From positions 7,643,855-7,707,854 of the forward strand of contig OZ038455.1 of NCBI GenBank assembly GCA_964036195.1: 64,000 bases of DNA, in the 5' to 3' direction. The stretch is from Sphaerolaimus hirsutus. Lineage: Eukaryota > Nematoda > Chromadorea > Monhysterida > Sphaerolaimidae. The first letter of the stretch is position 1. Every line of letters starts with the position of its first letter. Shown here in pieces: positions 35,064 to 44,889 of this stretch. The notes under the pieces were generated by a model. The model had not been told where the DNA came from, did not search any database, and was given only the letters and a program-made list of their open reading frames with translations. Position numbers and translations under genes: made by a program.

Positions 35064-35575
35064 GTAGGGCGTCAACAAAAACTTTTCGACGGGAAACGGA
35101 AACAGAAAAATTTTTGCACCTGCTGGAAAACGGAAACGGAAATGGAAAAAAATTGCACTTGCCGAAAACGGAAAATGGAGAAATGAAATACCGGAAAACT
35201 GAAACAAACAATTTGCTAAAATCTTTGTTGAATGCTGAACTTTGTGAAAAATTTGCTGAAATTATGCCGGAAACACAAAATTTTTGCTGGAAATAGAAAA
35301 AATTCACATAATTGAGAACCATCGGTGAATAGCGCTGGGGGTCAGAAAAACGCCATGGCGCTTTGAGCACTTGATGCTAGGGTGGCACTCGGTACGGCTT
35401 TGCGGTAAACGGTATAGTACGGTAAATCTTCAATTTTGCGGTAAATGGTACGGTATGGTGAATCCCAAAAGTGCGGAACGCGGTACGGTATGGTAAATTT
35501 CTAAAAGTGTGGTAAACGGTATGGTACGCTATGTTAAATTTTCCAAAAATGCGGTACGGTTTCCTACTTGGCGCC
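35064..35575. mobile_element. Two partial TAGGGYG-end elements with CGGAAAC and GGTACGGT arrays
   Basis: TAGGGCGTCAACAAAAACTT (35064) leads a body of CGGAAACGGAAA-type repeats to about 35300; TAGGGTGGCACTCGGTACGG (35378) leads GCGGTACGGTA repeats to about 35575. Right ends and target duplications were not found. Both look like relatives of the TAGGGTGTCAAA family. Confidence 0.45.
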
Positions 35576-35744
35576 AATGTCCTGGCGCTTTTTACAGCAC
35601 CAATAAGACCACAAAGCACTGTCACCTGTTCAATATACCTGTATGTATAAACTCATTAGCATATCTGTGAGCTTAAAAAGTGTTTTTTTTTTTTTTAAAA
35701 ACCAGATCGTTGGAACAAAGGGTTTTTTCCATCCCCACTATGGA

Positions 35745-36923
35745 CTAACGATGGCAAAAAAAGATTCGAAAATTCGAAAATATTTTCGAATTTTCGAATT
35801 TTTTCAGAATTTTCGAATTTTTATTCCACCACTGGAAAAAACACTTAAAAATCGATTTTTCTTTGAAAAAATTCGAAAATTCAAAAATTCATAAATTCAA
35901 AAATAGTTTTCGAATTTTTCAGGGAATTCAAGGACATAAAACACATTCTTAGATTCTATGTGCTAAATCGATTGATATTGATACGCGGTGCATCTGAAAA
36001 AGTCTATCAAAACAAAAAAAGTCAATGAATATTGAAATGGCATCTGTGGCAGAGCCATAGCTGGAATCGGGGAAAGCATTTTAGGGGGTGAGTCCACCAG
36101 ACTTTGTGTCACCCCATTCTGTTGCACATCAACCAAATTGTTTTGTTTCCTTGAATCGTTCCACAATCCCAAGAAGGGGGGTCGATAAAAAGGTGTTGAC
36201 TTTACATGACCAATCTGGCTAGTTGACGATAAAGCTTAATAACTCGGCCATTTCTTGGCTGATTTGAACTGTTAAATACTTAAAATGATCTGCACAACCT
36301 GTAGATTCCATTTTTGAGGTTGGATTAGTGATGTATAAATTCATTATGCCAGGGTGACCCAGTATTTCAACGTGTAAAATAAATTTTTCAGGGGGGGGGT
36401 ATTTTTTGTCAGTGATTTTTGAGGGGACTTATTTGAGGGGGACTTATTCAAGGATAAATGGTAAATATATCAAATAAATCAAACAAATCACATAAAAACA
36501 GGTCAAATTGCATAAAATTTTTGCAATTACATAATCAGCAAATGTACAAGCGAAAAGAATGACATAAAAGTCTGGTGGACCCCCCCCCCATAACAGCCAC
36601 CCACAAATCCAGCTGTCTGCAGACTCGGTCACATTGAAGAATGCACAGGAATGCACCGAGCACCCATAACTATTTCAACATAACTACTTAATAGCTTCAA
36701 AAAGCTCTTAATTCAATATTTTTCCAAAAAATTCGAAAAGTATGTAAAAAAATTCGAAAATTACCCAAAAAAATTCGAAAATTGCCCAAAAATATTCAAA
36801 AATTCGAAAATTAAATTCGAAATTCGAAAATTCATTTGAGAAAAAATTCGAAAATTCGAAAATTCATTTTGGAAAAAACACTTAAAAATTTAAATACATT
36901 TTTTCGGAGGGTTTGCCATCGTT
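35745..36923. mobile_element. hAT-like element, AACGATGG termini, TSD ACTATGGA, 10 bases before the AG of a splice acceptor
   Basis: A perfect 8-bp duplication (35737-35744, 36924-36931) flanks CTAACGATGGC...GCCATCGTT. TTCGAAAATT arrays lie at 35760-35925 and 36725-36880, in opposite sense. The middle carries part of the 39788-40815 foldback repeat (36100-36370) and a CCGTAT remnant (36400-36465). The second target copy ends 10 bases before the exon at 36942, separating the original pyrimidine tract (GGTTTTTTCCATCCCC, 35721-35736) from its AG. Confidence 0.9.
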
Positions 36924-36941
36924 ACTATGGACACATCGCAG

Positions 36942-37092
36942 GCTGGTGCATATGCAGTGCTGGTGTGTGAAGATGGCTATGTTTTCCAAGATACACTGAA
37001 CAATGATCAAAGAAAATCATACTGTGTTACAGGGGAAAATGCATGCTTCAGGCATTTTACTATCGATCAAATTGGAATGTGCATTACAGAGG
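36942..37092 (+). CDS. Sushi/CCP gene exon: second half-domain
   Basis: The acceptor ACACATCGCAG|GCTGGT (phase 0) follows the 34671-34795 exon in phase; the donor ACAGAGG|GTGTGT is phase 1. Exactly 50 codons plus one base. The peptide AGAYAVLVCEDGYVFQDTL has the 'V.L.C..GY.F' CCP core. Later cysteines (SYCVTGENACF, GMCITE) are the Cys3/Cys4 candidates, although the usual W between them is not evident. Upstream, an 8-bp-duplication element has displaced the polypyrimidine tract; downstream, another begins 15 bases into the intron. Confidence 0.6.
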
Positions 37093-37106
37093 GTGTGTCA
37101 AAGGAG

Positions 37107-38930
37107 TAGGGTGTCAAAAATCTTTTTTTACGGAAAACGGAAAACGGAAAGGTAAAATTTTTTCACTTTACGGAAAACGGAAAACAGAAAGGTAAAAAAA
37201 AATTTTCTGCCGGAAAACGGAAAACGGAAAGGTAAAAAAAAATTGTCGGCCGGAAAACGGAAAACGGAAAAATGAAATGCCGGAAAACGGAAAGTTTCAC
37301 GGAAACGGAAGCAAAATTTTCACGGAAACGGAAAAAAAATAAAGTGAAATTAGCACGGTAATAGACAAATTTGCAGAAGGAAAACCTGCATGCAGGTTTG
37401 CCTGTTTGGCTTTGATTGTGGTAGTTGTACATTCTGCAACTATGGATCATGCCTGTAACTTCACTTGTAGTTCAAGCTTAACTGAACCAACAAAAAATCA
37501 TCAAGAAGTAGCCATAGTGGCCATAGGAAAGGAAACACTACGACAATTTCACAGTCTAGAAGCAGTGGGAATCACTGATGACCCCTATGCAATTGATGAC
37601 AACATTGCAGAGGAGATGATAATAAATAGCATAAAATTCAACGACAACAACAAACAATACTATATTGACTGGCTGTATAAAGAGAGTATCAGTGACCTGC
37701 CCACAGGAAAAGCAGAAGCCTTGGTGCAGTTTAAATCACTGATAAGAAGATTCAACAAAGATCCAAACTTATTCAAACAATACCGGAAAGTTTTGGACAA
37801 CCAACTAGAAAAGAGAATAATTGAGATCTGTGATGACAAAACAGACAACAAGGGGATTCATTACCTGCCACACCAGCCAGTAATCACGCCGGGCAAATCG
37901 ACATCCTGCAGAATCGTGTACAATGGGTCGGCAGGTAAGCCCAGTTTCAACGAGTGCTTTTTTAGAGGACCAATTACAACACAATTAGCACTGGGCCTAC
38001 TCCTGAGGTTCAGGGCAGACAATCTAGCATTAATTGCCAATATTGAAAAGGCATTTTTGCAAATAGAATTGCATGACCAAGCTAGAGACTACACACGATT
38101 TTTCTGGCTGAAAGATGCCTCAAAACCAGTAACTGAAAATAACTTAATAGTACTTCATTTTAAACGTGTACTGTTTGGACTTGTCTGCAGCCCAGCAATT
38201 TTGGGAGCAGTCATAAAATACCATTTAAATGTGACAATAAACAACATGAATGAATATGAAGAAAATGAAGGGGAACAAAACCAGTTGGCAATGATAATAA
38301 ACAACATTTACGTCAATAATTTCATCATGAGTGTCACGAATGAAGTTGAAGCTTTAAAGCTATATTACAAAGTCAAAGCTTTATTTAACCAATGTTATAT
38401 GAACATGAGGGAATGGCTGTCAAACTCCAGATCAGTCATGAATGAAATAGCAGAAAACGACAGGAGTCCAAAGGTGAATAAAATTGTCGCAGTAATGGGC
38501 ATGAAATAAAATCACCAAACAGACATGCTGGCAATATCAACACCAAAATTGCAAATTGACAGCATCACAACACCAACCAGACGAAGCTTGAATAAATTAT
38601 TGGTGTCAGCATATGACCCAATTGGGTTCACAGCACCTGTTTCACTGACCCTGAAATCCCAGTTGTCAATGCTGCTCCAAGAGACACAAACAACACAATG
38701 GGATGAGCCAATTGAAGATAAATACGGATTGGAAAAACAATGGAAAAATGCCAGAAAACGGAAAATCGAGCCAGAAAATGGAAAAATGGCCTGGTAAAAC
38801 GGAAACGGAAAGGTAAAAAAATTTCAGCCGGAAAACGGAAAAATGGGCCGGAAAAACGGAAACGGAAAGGTAAAAAATTTTCCTGCAGAAAGGCGGAAAC
38901 GGAAAACGGAAACGGAAATTTGACACCCTA
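37107..38930. mobile_element. hAT-like element carrying a BEL/Pao pol fragment, TSD CAAAGGAG
   Basis: A perfect 8-bp duplication (37099-37106, 38931-38938) flanks TAGGGTGTCAAA...TTTGACACCCTA. Sub-terminal regions (37130-37330; 38750-38920) are CGGAAAACGGAAAGGTAAAA arrays. The centre is a segment of BEL/Pao retrotransposon pol. A sister copy with deletions is at 51822-53137 with its own duplication, so the captured segment moves with the element. No hAT transposase is present. Confidence 0.9.
37406..38797 (+). pseudogene. Captured BEL/Pao pol fragment (reverse transcriptase and connection), catalytically dead
   Basis: A 367-codon frame, one in-frame TAA (38507-38509), then the same frame continues to about 38797. 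Recognisable BEL/Pao blocks in order: LEAVGITDDPYAIDD (about residue 50), HYLPHQPVITPGK (150), CRIVYNGSAGKPSFNECFFR with GPITTQL (165-195), NIEKAFLQIEL (215), FKRVLFGLVCSPAILGAVI (250-268), then after the stop SAYDPIGFTAPVSLTLKSQL, the BEL/Pao signature between RT and RNase H. The motif A aspartate reads N (ANIEKAF) and the motif C box reads YVNN, so polymerase activity is not possible as written. No protease, RNase H or integrase is present. The fragment begins and ends inside the CGGAAAAC arrays. Confidence 0.85.
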
Positions 38931-38992
38931 CAAAGGAGTTATTCACTCGTATTCATGTTCAAATGTTAAAACAAAAGTATCTATTTTTGCAG

Positions 38993-39025
38993 ATGGATTT
39001 TGTACCAAACCAATTGTACTTCATG
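38993..39025 (+). CDS. Sushi/CCP gene exon, start of a module; 3' end uncertain
   Basis: The acceptor CTATTTTTGCAG|ATGGAT is phase 1 and joins the 37092 donor to give I-T-E-D-G-F-C-T-K-P-I-V-L-H-G, a typical CCP start (Cys1, K-P/I, L-x-G). The frame stays open to TGA at 39078 (through TVEPDTDKNVLL). The only phase-1 donor compatible with the next exon is CATG|GTACAG after 39025, which would make the Cys1-Cys2 loop unusually short. The real end may be further on or an exon may be missing. Confidence 0.5.
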
Positions 39026-39298
39026 GTACAGTTGAGCCAGACACTGATAAAAATGTCCTTTTGCTGCAACAAATATTATGAGAATATCTGTGCATGAGCT
39101 TTATCGAGCTAAATTAATAGTTCTCAGTCTCAGAGGTGCTCTGAATATTTTACAATGTTGTTTGTAACATTGTGCACTTTTGCACAGTTGTTAACAAATA
39201 ATATATTAGGCGGTAAACTAATAAAGTGTCTTTTTTCGATTTCATACAAATATACATTCGTTCATCCCTCGTTCTATTTTACGTTGACCGATTTTGAT

Positions 39299-39787
39299 CA
39301 ACGATGGCTGAGTTCTCAAAATAAAAACACTTTCTGTATTTTGAGTTTTTCAAAAATGAATATCTGTGTTTTGAGTTTTTTTCATGAAAAAAACTCAAGT
39401 TTATGTGTTTCCTCAACCTCAACACTCAAAAAACCTCAACACTTCAATCACAGTCCCTAATATTGTCGAAACCACCAGGAGATGTGGACACCATTGTATT
39501 TTGGATACTTATTTCATTGTTAAACTTGGATACTATGTACATATTTACACACTATACATACATGCATACCTATGTAGGTATGCACATACACACATTGTTC
39601 AGTTCAAATTTTGTGCCTTCAATTGCTTGGATAAAAAAAACTCAGAAAACATTTCCGTCTTTTCTGTGTTTCCGTGTTTCCGTGTTCTCCAAAAAAACTC
39701 ATTTGAGTTTCCGTGTTTTTGTGTTAAACAAAAACACGGAAACTCAATGAGTTTCCGTATTTAATATGTGTGTTTTTGCCATCGTTG
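39299..39787. mobile_element. hAT-like element, CAACGATGG termini, TSD ATTTTGAT
   Basis: A perfect 8-bp duplication (39291-39298, 39788-39795) flanks CAACGATGG...CCATCGTTG. Shorter, inverted relative of 21029-21865, with AAACTCAAG and ACACGGAAACTC arrays at the two ends. Confidence 0.9.
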
Positions 39788-40815
39788 ATTTTGATGCCAT
39801 CTGAGTATGTTGGGTTTTGGGGTTTGGGCTATGAACAAATGTTTTTGTTTGCTTGAATAATCCCCCAGTCCCAAGATAAGGGGGTCTATAAAAAGGTGGT
39901 AATTTTGCATGGCCGATCTACACATTCACTTTGAAGCTTACTCACTCAGCCATTTCTGGGCCAATTTGGATCGTTCAACACTTAAAATAATCGGCACGAC
40001 CAGTGGATTCCATTTTTGTGGTCGGATTAGTGATGTCTAAATTCTGTATGCCGATTTGACCCAGTTTTTAAACACCAAAAATAAATTTTTCTGAACATGC
40101 TATAATATACATTAGACAATTGGGATTCATGTAAATTATGAAAAAATTATTCCAATATCTCTTTCCAATCAAAAGTAACAGAACTTTAAACTTCCACCTC
40201 ACATACATGTACCTAAATAACTAATCAAGAACGATGAATACAGATAACCTGAGCATAAAAATGAAACTTCCAGGTTTTTCTGATCATTTTAAGCGTCCAT
40301 TGGTGGAAATGGCCGAGATATATGGATTTCTGAAGTCACATGCATTGCTCGTCATGCAGATTTTTCTATTTATTGTTGGGAGGCGAATGTTTAAAGTTCT
40401 ATAACTTTTGACTGGTGAGAGATATTGAAAAACTTTTTGGGCCAGATTTATTCTGTTTGTCTATAGTATATGATAGCACCTTCAAAAAAACCGTCTTGAA
40501 AAATTATAATTACGATTATTTTTCATGTTCAAAAACTGGGCCAAATCGGTATACGGAATTAAGACATCACTAATTCGACCACAAAAATTGAATCTGCAGG
40601 CTGTCCTGATCATTTTAAGTTTTGAACGATACGAATCGGCCCAGAAATGGCTGAGTTATTAAGTCAATGAGCATATTGGCCACGTAAAATGACCACCTTT
40701 TTATAGACCCCCGCTTATCTCGGGACTGGAGGATTATTGGAGCAAACAAAAAACATTTCATCATAGCCCAGACCCGAAACCCCAACATACTCGAATGGCA
40801 TCAAAATGGGCTGAC
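39788..40815. mobile_element. Foldback with ~290-bp arms
   Basis: Arms 39790-40080 and 40535-40812 are imperfect inverted copies (CCAACATACTC / GAGTATGTTGG; AGTGATGTCTAAATT / AATTAAGACATCACT). A related single arm is at 36100-36370, and another within the palindrome at 47090-47450 and 55100-55450. The previous element inserted at its left edge. Confidence 0.75.
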
Positions 40816-40843
40816 GTACAAAAGAATGGAAAGCACAAATGTA

Positions 40844-41298
40844 TACCGCAAATCCTCGAATAAGACCCCCCTCGAATAACCCCCCCCCCCTTGAATAACC
40901 CCCCCTGTTGGCGAGGTGGGGAAAAAATAACTCCCCCCTGTTGGCGAGGTGGGAAAAAAATAACTCCCCCCCTCGAATAACTCTCCCCTCTTGAATAACT
41001 TTCCCCTCCGGATGAAAACTATACAATACAAAAATACAAAAGAATATTATCATACAGCAGCGACAGCAGATACATGATGTGTATGCAGTGTATACACATC
41101 TTTTTGTTGTTGTTGGAACGTTATATACCTGAATTATATGAGTTTACAGACTGCACCAATACAATGAATGAAGTCCAAGTTTTATGAGGAAAAAATAACT
41201 CCCCCCTCAAATAACTCCCCCCCCCTTGAAAAACTCCCCCCTCCAAAATGTCTGAGGAAAAAAAACTCCCCTGGGGTCTTATTCGAGGATTTAGGGTA
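40844..41298. mobile_element. TA-flanked CCGTAT-family MITE (divergent ends)
   Basis: TACCGCAAATCCTCGAATAA at the left, TTATTCGAGGATTTAGGGTA at the right. CCCCCCTCGAATAACT repeats fill the left and right. Confidence 0.7.
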
Positions 41299-41621
41299 TT
41301 TGAATAAGATGGCAAAAAAGACACTTTATTAGTTTACAACATAATAAATAAATAAAAGCATTTATGTTTTGTATCTTTTATTTTAAAAAGGAACACATAC
41401 TCGATTGATAACACTGATAAATGTGGAGTGATAGATTCCTTCCAAAAAAGCGCTTGTAGTCAGATGATATACCTAACCAAGAATAAGGTCACAGGGGAGT
41501 GAATTTTTTAGGGGAGTTATTCAAGGGGGATCTATTTTATCATCAGAATCACAGTATCATCAGAATCTGCTGTCACTGCCTCCCAGTCAGGCTAACATCC
41601 CTTAATATTTTTCGTTCCACA
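41299..41621. other. Intron, nothing coding
   Basis: Contains AGGGGAGTTATTCAAGGGGG (41511-) fragments of the CCGTAT family. No exon seen. Confidence 0.5.
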
Positions 41622-41788
41622 CCATAGGCGGCGTAAGTGCTTGTGCGCTTGTGAATGTCACAAGCGGAATTTTCGGTGTCACAAGCAGAAATACCTATGT
41701 TTACCTAGTAAAAGGTGTCACAAAGTCAAATTTTGGTCAATGTGATTGTGAATGTCACAAGCACAAATTGGGACCTTGCGCCGCCTAT
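41622..41788. mobile_element. 167-bp MITE, ATAGGCGGCG termini, TSD GTTCCACA
   Basis: A perfect 8-bp duplication (41614-41621, 41789-41796) flanks CCATAGGCGGCGTAAGTGC...TTGCGCCGCCTAT. Internal repeats of GTCACAAGC. Partial copies at 12625 and 33083. Confidence 0.85.
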
Positions 41789-42097
41789 GTTCCACACACT
41801 ACACTGCATTTGCATTCGTTGAACCAGTAAAGGTACAGTTACATTTGATCTGTCTAATTTCTTGATCATTTTTTAAATAATTTTGCAACATTACTTCCAC
41901 CAATCACAGATGAGGGGGTTGATTCAAAGGGGGTATTTTTTCTCACCCAGCCAGCTGGGGGTGAGAAATTCAAAGGGCTCTTATTTGAGGATATTTTGAA
42001 GAGTAAATATTCCCAAAAACACAGACCATGGTGTGTTTCGAGGGGAAGGTAAATTCAAGGGGGGAGGGGGTTGTTCGAGGGAACTAGGGAATACATA

Positions 42098-42265
42098 ATG
42101 TCTAGTGTCATATTGACACTGTTTGTTGCAACTTCTCTGTTCTATATGAGCGCCGAGTTGAGACAACATGCCGTGAAATATGCATACCTGTTGGAACAGA
42201 TCCTCAAGAATGCCGATCGAATCACGCACTTGACCATACAGACGCACCCGCGGGTGTACCAGATG
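42098..42265 (+). CDS. Exon-like frame with signal-anchor start, unidentified
   Basis: ATG starts MSSVILTLFVATSLFYMSAE, then ELRQHAVKYAYLLEQILKNA and THPRVYQM, ending ATG|GTATGT, a good phase-0 donor. The base composition is more balanced than its surroundings. It lies inside an intron of the sushi gene, so it is not part of that gene in phase; it may be the first exon of a nested or dead gene, or a captured exon. No family recognised. Confidence 0.35.
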
Positions 42266-42878
42266 GTATGTTTCAGTGACTCAGTCCTGCCTATCCATGA
42301 CAAGCATAAATTTGAAAACATTTTTTTACTTTCTTTTTGTTGATTTTTTGACCTTTTAAAATACATTCCTCCCTCAGATGAAATCTGTATTATCAAAAGT
42401 AACAAAAATCAGATTAGCTTTAAGTATTGCTAAATTTTGCCATCTGGCTGACAAAGGTGTTTAAACAAATTGTAAGTACTTTTCCTTAAATATTTTTAAA
42501 AGTTTTGATTCTTTATCAAAAACTATTTCTTCTAAATTTTGACAATTTTTGAATAGAGTCCGAATTTTCAACACTTGTTTCTCAATTATTTTTTTTACAA
42601 TTACTGAATTCAACAATATTCAATGTTTACAATACTAATATGCAACACGTTTTACATACAACTTTTATGTTTATCTTACAATGAATTGGAAAATTTTAAG
42701 AATGTTTCCTCAAACCTTCAAAAAATGTTGTTTCTGCCATTGTTCCCTCTTCAAGGTTTACTATTTATTTTTAAGTTGTATGATTCAATTCCATTTGATT
42801 GAATCTGATATTATGCAGCGACACAGTTAACAATGAAACATTTATTCCATTTTCATGTTATTTCGTGTTGTTTTGCAG
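42266..42878. other. Intron, nothing recognised
   Basis: AT-rich, no repeat noticed, ends in the acceptor GTGTTGTTTTGCAG. Confidence 0.6.
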
Positions 42879-43058
42879 GTACAAGAACCTTCATAAGGTG
42901 CAAGACAAACCTTGTTTGGGAAGGGGTAAATCCAAATCAGGATGGAGGGTTCACTGCTGAACAGACAAAGAAAACAGCTATATGTGTTGAAGGAGCATGG
43001 TACACTGATGATGAAAATCCAACACCAATAACTGGCACTTGGCCAAAATGCATAAGCA
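42879..43058 (+). CDS. Sushi/CCP gene exon: Cys2-Cys4 half
   Basis: The acceptor GTTTTGCAG|GTACAAG (phase 1) and donor AAGCA|GTGAGT (phase 1) give 59 codons. The peptide begins GTRTFIRCKTNLVWEG (Cys2 context), then AICVEGAWYTDDENP (Cys3 then W) and ends TGTWPKCIS, where 'C...W...W..C' is the CCP terminus. It is a clean match to the second half of the module. Confidence 0.7.
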
Positions 43059-43115
43059 GTGAGTTCGATTTAATTACATGGTAGCAGCAAATTTCAAATG
43101 AAAAACAATTCACAG

Positions 43116-43268
43116 CATGCCTTGGACTGACAGAAATTGTTGGTGGTACATTGGCTTATACAGATGGAAGCGGAAATTCAGCTCGAAATTATGGGGATTC
43201 TCCATATTTGTATGACGTTGGTACAATTGTAAGATTGACCTGTCAAGGCAGTTTTGTCATGCCTCCAG
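43116..43268 (+). CDS. Sushi/CCP gene exon: first half of the next module
   Basis: The acceptor AATTCACAG|CATGCC joins the previous donor in phase 1 (S-T-C-L-G-L-T-E-I-V-G-G); the donor CCTCCAG|GTGATG is phase 1. The peptide holds Cys1, an acidic/Gly loop (YTDGSGNSARNYGDSP) and YDVGTIVRLTCQGSFVM, the 'Y..G..V.L.C..G..' heart of a CCP module. The intron before it is only 57 bases. Confidence 0.75.
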
Positions 43269-43387
43269 GTGATGGTGTTTACCTAGAAATTTCCGTTTTC
43301 CACATTCCAATTTCTGGAAAATTTGTTCACAAATATCCTAATTGCAGTTTATTTATAATCATGCAATAATGTATTATTACTTTAAGG

Positions 43388-44167
43388 CAGAGTTGTTAAA
43401 ATACCGGTATTTTTGGAAAGTGTAAGTGTAAGTGTAAATACACTTTCCAAATTTTGAGTATGGATACCAAAAGTGTAAGGTATTTTAAAAATACCTAGGA
43501 AAGTGTAAAAAAAGTGTAAGTGTAAAATTTTTTTTAGAAAGAGCTCTCACTGTTGAGCATTAGAAAACACTGCTGTTCTCACTTTCAGATCAATTTTTTT
43601 ATCATTTCCATGCATTATTCCACATTTTACAGCCTTTTATGAAACATTTCAGACTGTAACAAATACTGTAGTGGTATGAAGTCCCCTAATAATGGCACTT
43701 TTTCAGTGTTGATATTTTACTGAATAAGCAATGCGATACACACACATCATGATCACACACGATGTTTAAATGCAAGAATGGACATGCAGCAAATGTCAAT
43801 GTAAAAGTTGACTTTGTGTCCAGCTGGTGAATTTCCATTGGACTTGTCCTTTTTACAAAAGTATGATGAAACTGTAGAATACCATGAGTACTGATCAAAG
43901 GTTATAGATCAAAGGCTAGTTTGTGCATTTGCCATATTTTCTACATTCAATGCATTTTTTGTACATGACCCTATTTTATGCTTTCTCAAAAGCATAAAAC
44001 AGGGCCATCTGAAAGAAAAAAATACACTTTCTGTACCCGGGTATTTTGCCCAGGAAAGTGTAAAAAAAGTGTATGGGTATTTAATGAAAGTTTAAGTGTA
44101 AGTGTAAATATAAATACCCATTTACCCGGGTATTTCGGGTAAGTGTAAATACACTTTCGCAACTCTG
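43388..44167. mobile_element. hAT-like element, CAGAGTTG termini, TSD CTTTAAGG
   Basis: A perfect 8-bp duplication (43380-43387, 44168-44175) flanks CAGAGTTG...CAACTCTG. Opposite orientation to the copy at 15622-16379; same AAGTGTAAGTGTAAATA arrays. It sits in the intron between two halves of one CCP module. Confidence 0.92.
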
Positions 44168-44175
44168 CTTTAAGG

Positions 44176-44814
44176 TAGACCACAAAATAACTGAAAATAG
44201 GCAATGAAACACATGTTGAAGGTGATAACTATAAAAAGGTATGAAAATTAGCCATTTTGAGTGAAAATTGGAGAAAAATTTCTCAAAAATCGCTCCAGAT
44301 AGGTAGACAGCTGAACGATTTGCGGGAAGGAGGGTTCGGGGGATAGTAGCCAAAAATTCTGCCTTTGGGATAGATAGATAGCTGAGCAGCCACCGGCAAA
44401 GGTAGATAGCTTGTGGATTGGGGGGCATAAAGAGTGGGGCAACAAATATCATCTGTCTACCTCTGTTCACATAGAGGGTCTCATTTTTAGAGGTAACAGA
44501 ATGGTTGGCTGGCATCATTACTCAATATCAGGGTAGCCAAGATTTTCAGAGAATAAACAATTCAGGATTCCAAACCCTCTGAAATATTAGTGAAAATGGA
44601 AACCTTCAAATGGAAAGTTAAACCTTCAACTTTGGTCCTTTACCACCATACTCATATTCAAGGCCATCATTCAATTAGGTTAATATTTCAAATTGCCTTT
44701 ACCTTGTCTTGCATTTAAACATCCCCTCACTGCCATTTTAATCTTTATGGCAAAATCCATTTTCCCTTATCCCATTTTATCCTTCCAATTTTTGATGGCT
44801 GACACCCATACCTG
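44176..44814. other. Intron, nothing coding
   Basis: ATAGATAGATAGC-type short repeats at 44300-44420. A fragment similar to 34800-34870 in inverse sense (about 44560-44660: CCAAACCCTCTGAAA, ACTTTGGTCC), including the complement of the 34671 exon end, suggests an inverted partial duplication of that exon-intron junction. Confidence 0.45.
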
Positions 44815-44889
44815 GTGGTACTGATTTTGCCACATGTGCGGCAGCAGCAAATGTTGATTGGAACAGTACATTAACAGCGTGTGAAGAAG
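44815..44889 (+). CDS. Sushi/CCP gene exon: Cys3-Cys4 end of module; acceptor not canonical
   Basis: GGTDFATCAAAANVDWNSTL then TACEE, ending G|GTAATA (phase 1). 'C.....W......C' is the canonical CCP ending and completes the module begun at 43116 (..VMPP-G-GTDFATC). No AG lies directly before the frame; the sequence reads ACCTG|GTGG. Either the acceptor is mutated or non-canonical, or the start is elsewhere. Confidence 0.55.

Noticed and set aside
37406-38797. Active reverse transcriptase
   Set aside because: Catalytic aspartates replaced and protease, RNase H and integrase missing.
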